Translations under genes and position numbers: made by a program
Notes under the pieces: generated by a model
Seen by the model: the letters and a program-made list of their open reading frames with translations, nothing else
The model's database searches: none
Told to the model about the DNA's origin: nothing
Source of the DNA: Jaapia argillacea MUCL 33604
Taxonomy: Eukaryota; Basidiomycota; Agaricomycetes; Jaapiales; Jaapiaceae
Length of the DNA stretch: 64,000 bases
Direction of reading: 5' to 3'
Assembly (NCBI GenBank): GCA_000697665.1
Contig: KL197719.1
Span: forward strand, 1,182,206-1,246,205
In this document: positions 36,844-48,619 of the stretch, in pieces
Layout: every line of letters starts with the position of its first letter
How positions within the stretch are numbered: the stretch's first letter is position 1

Positions 36844-39375
36844 ATGGTAACAACCTACCTGGAACGAGGAGTTCAGACCGACTCGCCTCCGTACAGCTTG
36901 AAATCCCAGGATCTGGCGGTGTCCAAGTGTATGCAAAGTCCCACTATCTGGCCCATCGAAGCTTCTGCTGTCACTCCTTCCCATGATACTACTTTCTATG
37001 GTAGCGCATATAGTCACACTTCACCCTCTCCCATCGATCTTGGTCCAGCACTGTCACTTGCGATGGACTCTCGACGACTTTTCAAATACCCAAACCTGGC
37101 TCGCAATTTACCGTCTCAACCTCAAACTATATCATCTCGAATAGTATCGCTACCGGACAATTCCCCCTTTATATCTGCAAGAGCACTGCTGGAGGCTAAC
37201 TCTCTGCGAGCCGTTTCCTTACCGCAGGACTTCAAAGCCGTTGCAAACGCCACCAGATCATTCTCTGACGACGCCGAGGTATCCTTATGTGCCGACTTCT
37301 CCGACGTGTCCTTACACGAGCGATCTTTGCGCAAACGCATCTGTTCTCGGTCTTCCGATCTCCCTCGGACACCCTCACCACCGTCATCCCCTGAGTCAGT
37401 GGTCTTCATCGCCAACCATTCACACTTGCCAGATGCATTCCTTCGCCATGCAAATATGAAAACCGTTCCTCTAGATGACGCAGGTGTGTATCGAATATCA
37501 CAACCCCCGGTGCTAAAGTTCCAGCCCTGTGACTCACTCAGGCTGGATCGCTTGGACAAGTTCACCCCCGCGGCCTATACCTGCCCTTCACGGTCCTCTA
37601 TCTCTTCCATATGCTCGTTGCCCGTCGTAAGTAGGATTCTCGTCGCGTACTCTGTTTGCATCCTGAATTGTCCTCTTGTCGCAGAGGAGCGGAAGGTACG
37701 ATCATCGAAGAACAAGACCATCTCCCTCGTATGATCTGGGGCTTGGGCTCGGATGATTCTCAGCCAACTGGTCACCCTAGACCCTTTGTAAAGGCCCCCT
37801 CTCACTATATGGCTCATTCTAGTCGCCCACCTTCGCTTCAGCTACGACCGCAACGATCCCAGCCACATGCCGGGCCAACCCATCCACAGTCGGTCGAAGA
37901 GTTTGCTACAAATCAAGCACATTCGCAAAGCAAACATATTGCCCTTGAAACTCCTGATCAAACGAAATCTGCTACTTCTCAGCGAGTGGAAGTACTGCCC
38001 ATAGGCTATCCCAATGTGAAATCCAATTGTTCTCAGGTCGTCCATACCTCGGCGTCGGATCGTTACCTTGTCCCCATAGAGTCTCAACTCAGAAAGACTC
38101 AGGAACGATGCCTAGTCGACCTAAACACTACGTCCCGGACTGATTGGCAAGCGACTATTGCGAAATCCAGCTCAAAGTCCTCATCTGTTGTACACCCAGC
38201 TGTAACCCGAGTCGAGGATCACCCGACTCACCTCAAGCCGACCGCTCCTCCCTTCATTCCATCTCGCCAGCTGGAAGGCCTCTACTACCCTCGTATTATT
38301 GTTGAGCCCCGTACTCCTCAGATTCACCAGTACTCTCAGAGCCATATGACCTCTCAAGCCTTTGCTACCCGTTTTCGTGAACTGCCACAAGACAAGCAAT
38401 TTCGTCCACAAAGTCGACGAGACTTGCTACCCACTCCGCCCAATTCAACATCGCCACTTTGGTCGGCTGCGCTGGGTTTCTCTCCCTACCAACAGTCTTG
38501 TGCGATTTCCCCGGATTTGGCCACCTCCCTAATCCCTCTTCTGTCCTCGAACAACGGTCGATTACAGGTTCGCGATGCTGGCGAGACGTCTGCTCAAATT
38601 CTGCGCAAGGCTCTCCAAGAACGCTACGGCCATGTGAATATCACCAACGTTCCTTCTAGTACAGAGACAATCATGCTGCCCCCTCCTTTACATCTTTCCC
38701 AACACGACAAACTACTCCGCCCTTCTGCACACTCTCAGGACAAAGCCTCTCCATGGCAAAAACACGTACCGCACCAAATCACGAGTCAGCCCCTCACACC
38801 TTTGCTGTCGTCTCCAGAGGCCATCAGTTCTCCACCGCGCCTTCACAACGTCAGCGCACCCTGCCAATCCAATTTGTTTCGCCATAAGGTACCCAGTTAT
38901 ATGGTCGCATTGCGCGGTCCCTCCTCTGGGCAGGTCACTTCGCTCCCCGTTCCTCCCAAACCCTCTCCCAATCTTCCTGCTGGCCATTTCCGTCAGCACC
39001 TCTACCACAACCTGAATAATCAGCAGCCGAGATCGATTCCGATCGCAAGGCTAATGCAAAAGCGATTAGCTGTAGTACCCGAAACCGAGGAGGGTGACAG
39101 CACGGCGAAGGAGTGTAGGGGAAGGTCGAGGTCGCCTGATGAACCTTTTGAAGCTGGGGTGTCTGAGGTGAATGATAGTTGTCTTCACCTGTTCATCTGT
39201 TCTGATATTCCCTTCTGGCCATCAGGAGGCGCCTGCGCCTAGAGCAAGTCAAGCCAAGATTTCCCCTGCGAAAGGTGCTGGAGGGAAAGGACCTCACCCG
39301 AAAAGAAAGGTTTTTAGGAAGAAGACCCGACAGCCACCGGTTGTGGGCGTAACCCTAGAGCAGGGAAATGTGTAG
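36844..39375 (+). CDS. Orphan Pro/Ser-rich disordered protein
   Basis: I do not recognise a domain. The model has exons 36844-37626, a 9-nt exon 37687-37695, 37764-39167 and 39226-39375, giving 781 residues rich in Ser, Pro, Gln, Arg and His and apparently disordered throughout. The first intron (60 nt) is in frame, so its retention would only add 20 residues. The acceptor of the 9-nt exon is the second AG of an AGAG, chosen because it keeps the frame into PTGHPRPFVKAP. The C-terminal exon is very basic (KRKVFRKKTRQ), suggesting nuclear localisation. Such proteins are often regulatory in basidiomycetes, but no function is implied. Start ATG 36844 is the first in frame (MVTTYLERGVQTD). Confidence 0.72.
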
Positions 39376-39768
39376 CGCTGGTTTAGACTCTAGAGTGCCG
39401 TTTCTTGCATTGCGTTGTCCCAAGCCCGGCGACGGTCACGCATGGATACCCCCATCTTCACCTTCTCCTTTGGAGTTTTTCTTTCCTGGTATGTTTTTCT
39501 TGGGGTCTGTGGACTGTAGATCGTGGACTTGTACTGGAATGTGTGGACGTACTGTACACTTGCAGGAGAAAATATTCTAATTTTGCGAGAAACTTACCTT
39601 GTGGTCAATTTGTGTCCGCAACGCGAAACATCACAGCGTGACACGACGCGTCCTCCTACCCCTTGGCCAGCAGTCCCGACAGTACTTAACTAATTCTTGA
39701 CATCGTTCTTGGACCAGAACTCTCTTACATTCTTGGATATCAGAGCTTCAATCTTACCTTTCGCACAA
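39376..39768. promoter_or_regulatory. Intergenic, RNase H2B promoter
   Basis: 393 bp between the Pro/Ser-rich gene stop and the RNase H2B start on the same strand. Nothing specific was seen beyond T/C-rich stretches typical of fungal promoters. Confidence 0.4.
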
Positions 39769-41160
39769 ATGATCACCCACGTCGGTGTTCTGCCTTTGGG
39801 TGTGTCCCTCAACTTGTAACTTGTTGGCGAAATCACTGACCGAATCCATTTCCTAGATGTTCTTGACGCGTTATCCCCCCAGCTTGGAGAGCCTTCACAC
39901 GCTAGATTTCTGAGATTGCCTCACCCTCGTACAGGTGGGTAGTTCTTATTCTCAAGTTTGCATCACTTGACTCAATGGTACCGTCGAAGGCATCCCCTCC
40001 CTCTTCCTCCCCTGTCCAGGTTCCACTAACTCCAAGCCTGGCGTCGGACACAGTATACTGGAAGTACAAGCCGTGGCACCCCCTGATGCGAGGTCCTGGT
40101 TTATGAACAATACCCATGTCGTTCAAGGCGCGTCCCACTCTGCTGCTACGCAGTCTTGGCTCTGACATTGCCAGGTTATGCAGACGGCAAGCTTCTCGTA
40201 ATGACACCAATGGACCCTGCTTTTTTATTAATCCCCATTCTACGGAGTATTCATTCCGTACGCTGCGCTCTCTTCTGCTCTCTGCTTTTGGAACTGACTG
40301 ATATTCCTCTCCGTAGACTGAAGGAAAGCTCGCGAGTTTTCGTCCTATGGAGGATATATTTGACGATGCCACACAAAAGGTTGTTGGAGAAGCGCAAAGC
40401 GCAACACTGAAAGACCCAAGCATGGCATTATCCCTCAGCGATCTCGAACGTTTGACGTCCTTGAATTGCATGAAGGATGCCATGAAGCGAATATGCGAAT
40501 ACAAAGGTTATTGAACCCGTTTTATCTGTGGTCCTCACCTCATGCCGAGCTGCTTCTGTAGAAGTGACACCAGAAATTATCGTGTACCGATACTCCCCAA
40601 CGAAACTGGTAGAGTACCTGCGCACAAAGGTCACGCGCCTTTCAAAGCCGGAGGTGTTTGAGGGGTCGAAGACTCTGCTCAGGGGGCTTGCCAAGGAAGG
40701 ATTAATGGAGGATGGGAAAGAAGGACTGCTTGAATGTGAGTGCAAAAAGGAAGAATATGACACGGACGTCGGGGTTGACGCCTGATTTCAGCTGCACGGA
40801 CGAAAGCCGCGTGTAATCTGATCTCCCAATACATTCCAACAGATATTCACGTTGACTTACTGGCGACGTATGAGTGCGTGTACTTTGCTGCTCCGTTTGT
40901 TCCTGAACAACTCAATATACTTGCATAGTTTCACCAACCTCGACAAGTACCTCCAGTCCCTGCAAGCAGAAGCGGAAGCACTCTCGGTCTCAAATACCAA
41001 TGCAACAAGGACGAAGGGGAAGGGGAAGAAGGCAGAGCAGGAAGAAGGCAAAAAGCGAAAGGCACCCGTCAAGGGATCACACAGCGTTGAGCAACTGAAG
41101 AAGGTGAACACGAGAGGCATGGCCAAGTTGTCGACTTTCTTTCAGAAACCCAAAGCATGA
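39769..41160 (+). CDS. RNASEH2B: Ribonuclease H2 subunit B
   Basis: This is the accessory subunit of RNase H2, which removes ribonucleotides and RNA-DNA hybrids from the genome. Eight exons (39769-39799, 39857-39934, 39990-40127, 40175-40257, 40317-40506, 40562-40735, 40843-40867, 40929-41160) give 316 residues. The triple-barrel N-domain has FLRLPHPRT and ILEVQAVAPPDARSWFM, and the family hallmark is DGKLLVMTPMDPAFLLIPIL. A helical middle leads to a Lys-rich linker. The protein ends in KLSTFFQKPKA, which resembles a PCNA-interacting (PIP) box, as in other RNase H2B proteins, though the usual Gln is missing. Intron 3 (40128-40174) appears to use a GC donor, since no GT donor keeps the frame. 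Identification is firm. Confidence 0.93.
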
Positions 41161-41616
41161 CCTCCCTGATCGTCGCTCGATCCGAGTAGGAATCGTTCGA
41201 CTGGTCTCCGAGACGAGTGGCTTGGTCATCATGGCGATACGTCTTCTGCGCATTCTCATTCCACGTCCGTAGTATCTTCAAGCAGGATGTGATTGCATTT
41301 TCGGAGCTGTGTGAAGAACAAAGGCATGGACTCGAGAAGTTCTGTGCAGCGTTGAAACGGCAGTCTCGAACAAGCTAGATAGGTCGTCTTTGAAAATATG
41401 GAGGTCGAGACAGATAATTGTGGCAATGTCGGGCTGAGCTCGGTCGAGGAGGTGATGGCAAGAATTCATGACGTGGCTTGATCCCGTAATGTATTTCAGA
41501 ATTGCCCACCCCCTTGTAGGACCCAACTTTCACTTGAACCACATCCCTGAACAATCTTTTACTTGTTTATTACTGGAATCGTACCCTGATAGAGACGGAG
41601 CGAATCTGAAAGAGCC
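41161..41616. promoter_or_regulatory. Intergenic, ERO1 promoter
   Basis: 456 bp between RNase H2B and ERO1 on the same strand. No gene or repeat was seen; the ERO1 promoter is expected near the right end. Confidence 0.4.
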
Positions 41617-43769
41617 ATGTGGATGCGACATCTACCCGCGACGCTTCTCCTCCTCCTGAGTTCTTGTCTTCAGGCCACAAACGCTTCAACCTCCAAGTCG
41701 TTCCTTTCAGAATCCCTCGTTAAGAAGAACCAAGTCCAAAGTGTTTTGGAACATGAGCCAGCAAAGGCTCCGTCTTGTCATGAACCAGTGCGTCTCATTC
41801 GCCCACTCATTCCCGCCCTGCAGTGAACGTCTGATTGCTATATTAGCCCACAGGTCCTATAGAGACTACATTGTGTGATTACGAGACCGTGGAGAGCTTG
41901 AACGATGATCTCTTCAGTAATTTGAGCGATCTCGTCAAGACTCCTTTCTTCAAGTACTTCCGAGTGAGTAACAGTCGCTTCATCCCGCCGTCGATATTCA
42001 TCCGTCCTCTCTTAGGTGGATCTCTATCGAGAATGTCCATTCTGGCATGAAAACGGTCTGTGTATGAACAGGGAATGTTCGATAACCACCGTTGATGAGG
42101 TCAGTCCCTTTATTCGATCTGCTGTTGCGTGTTCTGAAGAAGGTGCAGAGTGAGATACCGGAAAAGTGGAGAGCAGCCGCTTTGAGTGAAGTCGAAATGC
42201 CGTCAGAGGATCAGGTATGGTTACCCTACTTTCCATGAGCTTTGTTACTGAGACACACCAAGAGAAAGACGATGCCAGGATGTTACTACCGGGATTGCGA
42301 CTTCTGCTATCTCGACGATATGACAGGTACGTCCTCCGTTTCACCTTCTCACCCTCACACCTCACACCTCACTCTATTCGCAGAGGGTGACTACGTCGAC
42401 CTTTCCCGGAACCCTGAACGTTTCACTGGTTACATCGGCCCTTCTGCTCACCGTGTCTGGAATGCCATCTACCAAGAAAACTGTTTTGGAATTCCTGAGA
42501 TCAACTCACCTACGGGAAAGACGAGGACCCATGACTCCTTTACCGACCCTCTTCCCCAGGATGAACTCGAGAGTGGAGGTGGTCAATGCTTGGAGAAGAA
42601 GGTTTATTATAAGATCATCTCCGGTATGGCTCTATTATTTCACACTTGTGGGGAAGCTCACTCGTTTATGCATTCTACAGGCCTTCACGCGTCTATCACA
42701 ACACACATCTGTGCAGAATACTTCAACCAGACAACAGGGGAATGGGTATGTCTTCCTTGCACCAACATATTCACCACCTCTGACCATCTCTCATCACCAG
42801 GGTCCGAATCTTGACTGCTTTGCCAATCGAGTAGCCGCGCACCCTGAACGCCTCCAATACATCTATTTCAACACCGTTCTCCTCCTTCGGGCTGTATCTC
42901 GCATAGGCCCCTACCTGTCAGAGTACGACTACTGTTCTTCTGGAACACACGAGGAAGACCTGGAGACGCTGACGAAGTTGGGCAAGGTTATCGACATTGC
43001 TCAGACTGTGGGCAAATTTGACGAGTCGGTCTTATTCCAAGGGGAGGACGCTGATGTGAGTATACCTTTTGTCAAATCTATTTTGATAGTAATACTTGTG
43101 GTGTCCTGCAGATTTTGAAAGACGAGTTCAAGGCTCACTTCAGGAATGTTACTCGGATCATGGATTGCGTCGGCTGTGATAAATGCCGTCTATGGGGGAA
43201 AGTGCAAACTACGGGTGTTGCTACGGCTCTCAAAATTCTATTCGAACTCGATGAAGCTGCATTAGAGTGCGTGGTCTCCTTTTTCATGAATGTGTTCACT
43301 GACGTCCGGTCCTCCAGCCCGAAGTCAAACTTGAATCTCCTCTCTCGTTCAGAAGTTGTGGCTCTCGTGACCACACTTTACCGATTCAGCGAGAGTCTGC
43401 ATGCTGTGAACGATTTCAGGCGGATATGGGCCGAGACGAACTCCGCAGACGCGAGTCGGTTGATTGAAGAAGTTGAGAAAGCCACAACTCCCTCCAGAGT
43501 ATGTCCTTCCCATCTTAGTGTGGGTTTAACCTAACACCTCATTTGCGCTGTTCAAGCAACCGCGGCCCTCACCGTTGGCAGGAGCTTCCAAGTCACCGGA
43601 GACCTTCGTCGACCAAGTCCGATCGCGACTAGCGTGCTGGCTGAGAGCCTGCAAGGAAGGGACGGCTGACTGCGTGAATGTTGTTGTTGATGTTGTGAGA
43701 TCGGTTGTGAAGACTGTCGAGTCTCTTTTTGGCCTGTCGGGGAAGAGTGGACTTCGAGGCGAGCTTTGA
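41617..43769 (+). CDS. ERO1: ER thiol oxidase Ero1
   Basis: This FAD-dependent oxidase of the endoplasmic reticulum passes oxidising equivalents to protein disulfide isomerase and reduces oxygen. Eleven exons give 536 residues (41617-41787, 41847-41963, 42016-42099, 42149-42214, 42263-42326, 42384-42623, 42681-42745, 42801-43055, 43112-43266, 43318-43498, 43557-43769). A signal peptide ([20 protein letters not shown]) opens the protein. The family motif [18 protein letters not shown] and the N-terminal cysteine cluster near DLYRECPFW follow. The catalytic CxxCxxC is CVGCDKC near residues 373-379. The second exon begins at the AG of TATTAG rather than the closer CACAG, because only the former keeps the frame. 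The C-terminal ~60 residues are amphipathic and may mediate membrane association. Confidence 0.96.
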
Positions 43770-44178
43770 GTTTTGCCCCTCTTATTAGACCGTAATACGG
43801 TCTATTGGAGACGTTTCTTGTATCTTTAGACACGGCAGAAACCTGGATCTTTACATTACACAAGTCATTATTGTTGCAATTGGTTGTAAACTGATTGGAA
43901 TGTTGAGTTGTATGTACGAGACGCTTCAGACAAGATATCAAGTACGCGTACCGTACGGATAGGGATGAGTTGCATTTGCCGTCGCACAGCCTACCAATTA
44001 TACACCGACGGCATGTCGGGATTCCAAAGTGGGGAGCTCACGTGGGTTGGGCTCCTGTCATCGTTACCCATACCTGTCTACATTCCTGGTTCTTTCTCCC
44101 ATATTTTCCGTGTCATTCTCTCGTTTCCTTCATTGCAACACTCTCCGTATCTGCCTTGTCCATGCACTCCGCCCAAAG
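43770..44178. promoter_or_regulatory. Intergenic, promoter of membrane orphan
   Basis: 409 bp between ERO1 and the next plus-strand gene. Overlapping chance ORFs; no repeats or motifs noticed. Confidence 0.4.
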
Positions 44179-46033
44179 ATGATTCTTCTCGATGAAGAAG
44201 ACCAGGAGCAGAGAAAGCTTCGCCCCCCCTCACTCGCCGCGCCCACTTCACGTCATCCAGAGGAGGGAGCCCCTGGTCTCCCCGACTATGAAACATCACA
44301 GGCTCAGTTGGAACAAGAGATTGCCAAGCCGAAGAAGAAAGGGAGACGGAGATGCATTTGTGGTCCCCCTTGCGACGGTCGATTCTGGCGGGCAACTTTC
44401 TATGCCTTGCTCATATATCTCGTGATCACTCTTGCGATTGCGATACCTTTGTTGGTCCTGGTGAGTAAAATAGTGTCTTCTCGGTAGCTTTCATTCCCCG
44501 ACACTCGCTACTAGCGTTTCCGACGACACTCACGGTGGTATCCACCTGTGCCCCCGTCACGCTGGACTGACAACGACAATGATGCTACGCTGGTTGAAAT
44601 GTTTCCTTCGAACGGTATTCCAACACAATGCAATATCTGGAAGATTTCTGGTGGATCAACCGTGGCTACGTGAGTGTCCGATCCCCTCGCCTTTGTTTGC
44701 CGGAATCCCTGGGCTGATCCCACTCTTCATCAGACTGCAATACACCATCCCTTCGGATATGTCAATATTCTTCCGCTCCAATGTCTCCCAGGATATATCT
44801 GCACATAAGGCTGTCGAAGGCAGTCTGACTGCTGATATCAATACCGATCCCTCCGCAACCGATACTGTTATCTCCATCAAACTTAATATATCCAGTAATG
44901 CCCTATTCCAGAGAACGTCTGTCTGTCTGTTAGAATCCGTTGAAGGGAGGGGTGTATCAATATCTGTCTGTGACTGTTCTGTTACCTGTGTTATCTATTC
45001 TGACGACCGTCTGCTGCAGGTGCCCGGAAACTTGTCGCTACAAGATTCTTTATGGTTCGACATTGCAGTATTATTTCCCCAGACACCCGTCCCATTGCAT
45101 ATTGTGGAGTTCTCCACATATCTACCCGTATTCTCTCAACACCTCGCTTATCTGCAATCCCACGTCGCTTTCGACGAGGTCACCCTTGAGGGCCCAATGT
45201 CGGCCATTACAGTTGACGTAAGTTGTCTGAGCTACATCTACGCTTGTAACGTCTTACCCTTTCATGTAGTCGCTCGAAGCCTCCGCTATTGTCGTGCAAT
45301 CCTCTCTCGCCCCTATCATGGGTACCTTCAATGTGTCGCAGTCTTTAATTTTGAACACAATTGCGGGGTAAAGCCTCTTTCATCAATGTATCACTGAAGA
45401 TTGTATTTACGCTATCTTCAGCCCTGTTTTGGCCAATATCTCACTACTCAATGACGTGAAAACTGGCAAGCCTACCATCATGGATATCAGTACCGGCAAT
45501 GGGTAAGGCCCTCCATGTGACCAATTCTGAATAATCTCATGTTTCTCTACAGTGCCATCACCGCAGATGTTACACTCATCGCCATTTCGCCTTCCTCCAC
45601 AACACCATCTCATCCTCCTCAATTCATCTCTGAAGTCACGACCTTCAGTGGGCCCCTAAATATTGATGTCAAACATGACCCATCATCGCCTCCCGCTCAC
45701 ATTCATCTCCGTGTCCAAAATAATCTTGACGTAGCCAACGTCGCTCTTGACTCCAAGTTTATCGGCTCATTCGATGTACAAACAAAATTCTCCCCGGCAA
45801 GTATACAAGAGCTCCGAGGAAATGAGACAGATCCTACGGGACAGAGGAGAGAACGGACATTAGTTTACGATATCACCTCGGATTCTAGGATGGTGGGATG
45901 GGTAGGATGGGGCAACAGACCACCGACATCTGCGAAGTGGTTTGGTGGCTCCCGTGGGCTGCGGTCGACGGATGGACATGTAGAGATGGTTTCCTCGCTG
46001 AGTCCTGTGCTGTTGCAGCTTGGGGACCGGTAG
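44179..46033 (+). CDS. Orphan single-pass membrane protein
   Basis: Seven exons (44179-44460, 44515-44669, 44734-44965, 45020-45217, 45270-45367, 45422-45502, 45553-46033) give 508 residues. A ~70-residue charged cytosolic N-terminus begins MILLDEEDQEQRK and contains a basic Cys patch (GRRRCICGPPCDGRFWR). One strong membrane helix follows (about 75-95), then RFRRHSRWYPP and a long beta-rich region (about 100-508) with many N-glycosylation sequons. That arrangement suggests a type II topology with a lumenal or extracellular domain. The beta-rich region consists of alternating hydrophobic strands (for example GPLNIDVKH, HIHLRVQNNLDVANVALDS), like the adhesin-type proteins common in agaricomycetes. 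I cannot name the family. It lies 228 bp upstream of a candidate transposon end. Confidence 0.78.
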
Positions 46034-46260
46034 CGAGAGTGGGGGTCGTTGGATTGAACGACCCCGTGTTACTTATTGACGCTCGTTTCATGCTGTATTT
46101 GTAGGCACCGATCTTGTTTGATATTTTTGCTATCTAGTCGGTTATATGGACTCGTACATAGTTACGTGCTGCGAGAATTGATATTCTTGTGTAATCCAGC
46201 ATCTGATCATTGAACCTGAACAGCTTGATCATGGAAGCTGCGATGGACATGGTCCAACTT

Positions 46261-46292
46261 CATCAGGGAAAACCCTTTCGCTAATTTGCTCT
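46261..46292 (+). repeat. Left terminal inverted repeat
   Basis: Imperfect inverted partner of 48442-48475, starting CATCAGGGAAAACCC and continuing TTTCGCTAATTTGCTCTA. It differs from the partner at about five positions including a one-base indel. Confidence 0.65.
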
Positions 46293-48441
46293 AAATAGTG
46301 CTGATTAGATCTGAATTTTCTCAAATCAGCAATCAGACGAATACACAGAAATTATTTAACCCCCCCGAATCTGTGTGCTCCAAATCAGCTCTGTTTAGAT
46401 CTAATTCGAGGAAATGAGGAGCGGATTTGCTTCTCTTCAGAATTTATCAACCCATTCATTAACCACGAAATGATACGGAAACAATGGATTATATTTCAAA
46501 GAAGTAGCTACATACAAAGGTATAACAAGGCACGATATGCTACGAGGATCTCACTGCTGCAAGTAAACAAAACAGCCTACGAGCTATTTGACATGATGAT
46601 TCGAAAAGCTGGGAGAAACGAGGGGATATGGTGGGTATGAGCTACTTTAAAGACAGAGGGAAGTACCCACCGTGGTCGAGTCAACAACCCTTCCATATAC
46701 AGCTAACTACGAGACGACCAAGAAGAGTCACGGTCGAAACTAATGGAAGGATACAAAAGACGGCACGAAAACATGGTGGCAGTAAGTGGTGGCGCCAACC
46801 TCCTGATTTTGAAGGGAACCATCGCGGAGGTGGGGTTATTAGCCAGATAGGTCGAGGTTATAGCGTTTCGGGGGGTGGAATGGGGAAGACGCCCTGGGGT
46901 GTCGGTAGGCGTGTTCGTGGGTTTCCAGTGGGGTAGCGCGCAGCGGTACGATCTCAATAGGTCACGGGGTTGTGGTGGGTGTATTGAAGGGGAAACGGGA
47001 CTGGGGAAGGACCTGAAATTACCAAAAAGCGGGGTTATGAGTCCCAGATCCCCAAGGATAGTGAGGGACATACCAGTCACTAAGAGCCACCACGGGTATG
47101 GGTAGAGATGCACAGACAGGGCCTAAACGACTTGGATCCCCACCCTTCGTAGCCTAAGTCCATATTAATCATCCCAGATAATGGTGAAGAGGAGGAACAG
47201 ACTTACCCATTTGAAGCGTCGCATTATCCAGAAACTGACGATGAGTGCATTTCATGGTCTCGAAAGTCCTCTAGAGGGGAGGTTGGTTACTCACTTGACG
47301 AACGTCGTTCCTGCAACAAAACCCGTATGACACCCACCGAGAATCATGGAGCTGTCGAACATAATACAATAGGTCAGAGCAAGAAGAAACACGTATCTAC
47401 CATGGCTTGTCCAACTACACGCAAACTGAGTTCCTCCATGAATCATGGAGAGGCCAAGCGCTGTTGCGTCGCAAGGGTTCGAAGTTGAGTGCTATCTTGA
47501 TTCTTGACCCCCATCGAGAAAGCCGCTTGACGACAGGCAGGTGACGCGAAGGTCCTGGATTTGTGAATTGCCAGCTGGTCGGAGAATAACCTCTTGAGAG
47601 AGATGTGGGACCAGATCATACTGTAGAGATTGGTAGCCAACGAATCAGGCTCAAAGGGAGCACAACTTGGCGTGCTGGCAACACGGTTCATGATCAACAT
47701 CAACTTGGAAGTGTGACGATTGTGACATTTGGCTCTATTGGCGACTCAGAGCTTCGGATTCCTACCCTTCCTCCATGAGAATACTTCAAGGCCTCCGTCA
47801 ACGACATACTGTTGCCTTCTAGATATGCCGACTGAACCCTCTCCTCCTCCAACCTCGCCTTGCGCCCTACGCCACTCGTGATTCGTGAATCATCAGCCCT
47901 TTTCTTTTGGATTTCGGCGTGACAGGCCCTCCTCCCTCCTTTATCCATTGGTTAGCAACACCGCCGAGACCATAATACAAACCGTTTCACATCCCGAAGT
48001 TGTCAAACCTTCTTCCTCTACCATCACCGCACCCCGTCCTACGATCGGATGACAGCACCAGCGCGGCGATTGTGTGCTGTTTCCGTTGTGGTACATTTGC
48101 GTGGCTTTGCTTCCTCTCGTCCTTGGGCTGTATTAGAGTCAATCCTGCCAACCTTGCTGTCCATCACGATCTATTCCTCCGCCTTCCCAGTAACCAGTGC
48201 TTTCGGCGCGAGAGGCCACCGGTGTTGGGTTGCCTCTATTGACATCAATTCCTGTATTACTTCGAGCCAGACGTGTTATCTAACTTACTTTTGAGATGCA
48301 GTACCTAGCTACATATAATTAGAAGTGCCTCCCGATTCCAGTCGTTCGCTCAACTCAACTCGACGATACACAGATTTGATTCGCTCCCAATTAGCAGACG
48401 ATTAGATACAGAATAGGAATTTAAGCTAATTTGATCCCGGC

Positions 48442-48475
48442 TAGAGCCAATTAGCGAAAGGGGTATTTCCTGATG
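48442..48475 (-). repeat. Right terminal inverted repeat
   Basis: Read on the minus strand it begins CATCAGGAAATACCCC and continues TTTCGCTAATTGGCTCTA, matching the left end at 46261-46292. Confidence 0.65.
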
Positions 48476-48619
48476 TGATGCGTGACTTTGATCCACCGAG
48501 GTTTACCTTGCGCAACACTGTAGGGCAAGGGCGTTCAGAATAGTTGATAGGAAGTATAATTCACAATATTGGTGTCTATTACAATTCAGACGTCGCGAAT
48601 ACTTCTATTGTCTATTGTA

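Larger units (their letters stand above)
46261..48475. mobile_element. Candidate 2.2-kb DNA transposon, TIR-bounded
   Basis: The two ends are imperfect inverted repeats. The left end 46261-46292 and the right end 48442-48475 share CATCAGG, then AAA, ACCC, TTTCGCTAATT and GCTCTA with a few mismatches. Both ends also carry short subterminal repeats of the CTAATT/AATTAG and AATCAG type, as in many cut-and-paste elements. I see no convincing target-site duplication and no transposase motif inside; the longest open frames (46703-47113 and 47443-47948 on the minus strand) are short and unrecognised. The likely explanation is a non-autonomous or decayed element. The family cannot be assigned. Confidence 0.55.

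Noticed and set aside
47443-47948. Minus-strand frames inside the candidate transposon, considered as transposase or cargo.
   Set aside because: They are short, in different frames with no clear splice link, and show no catalytic motif.
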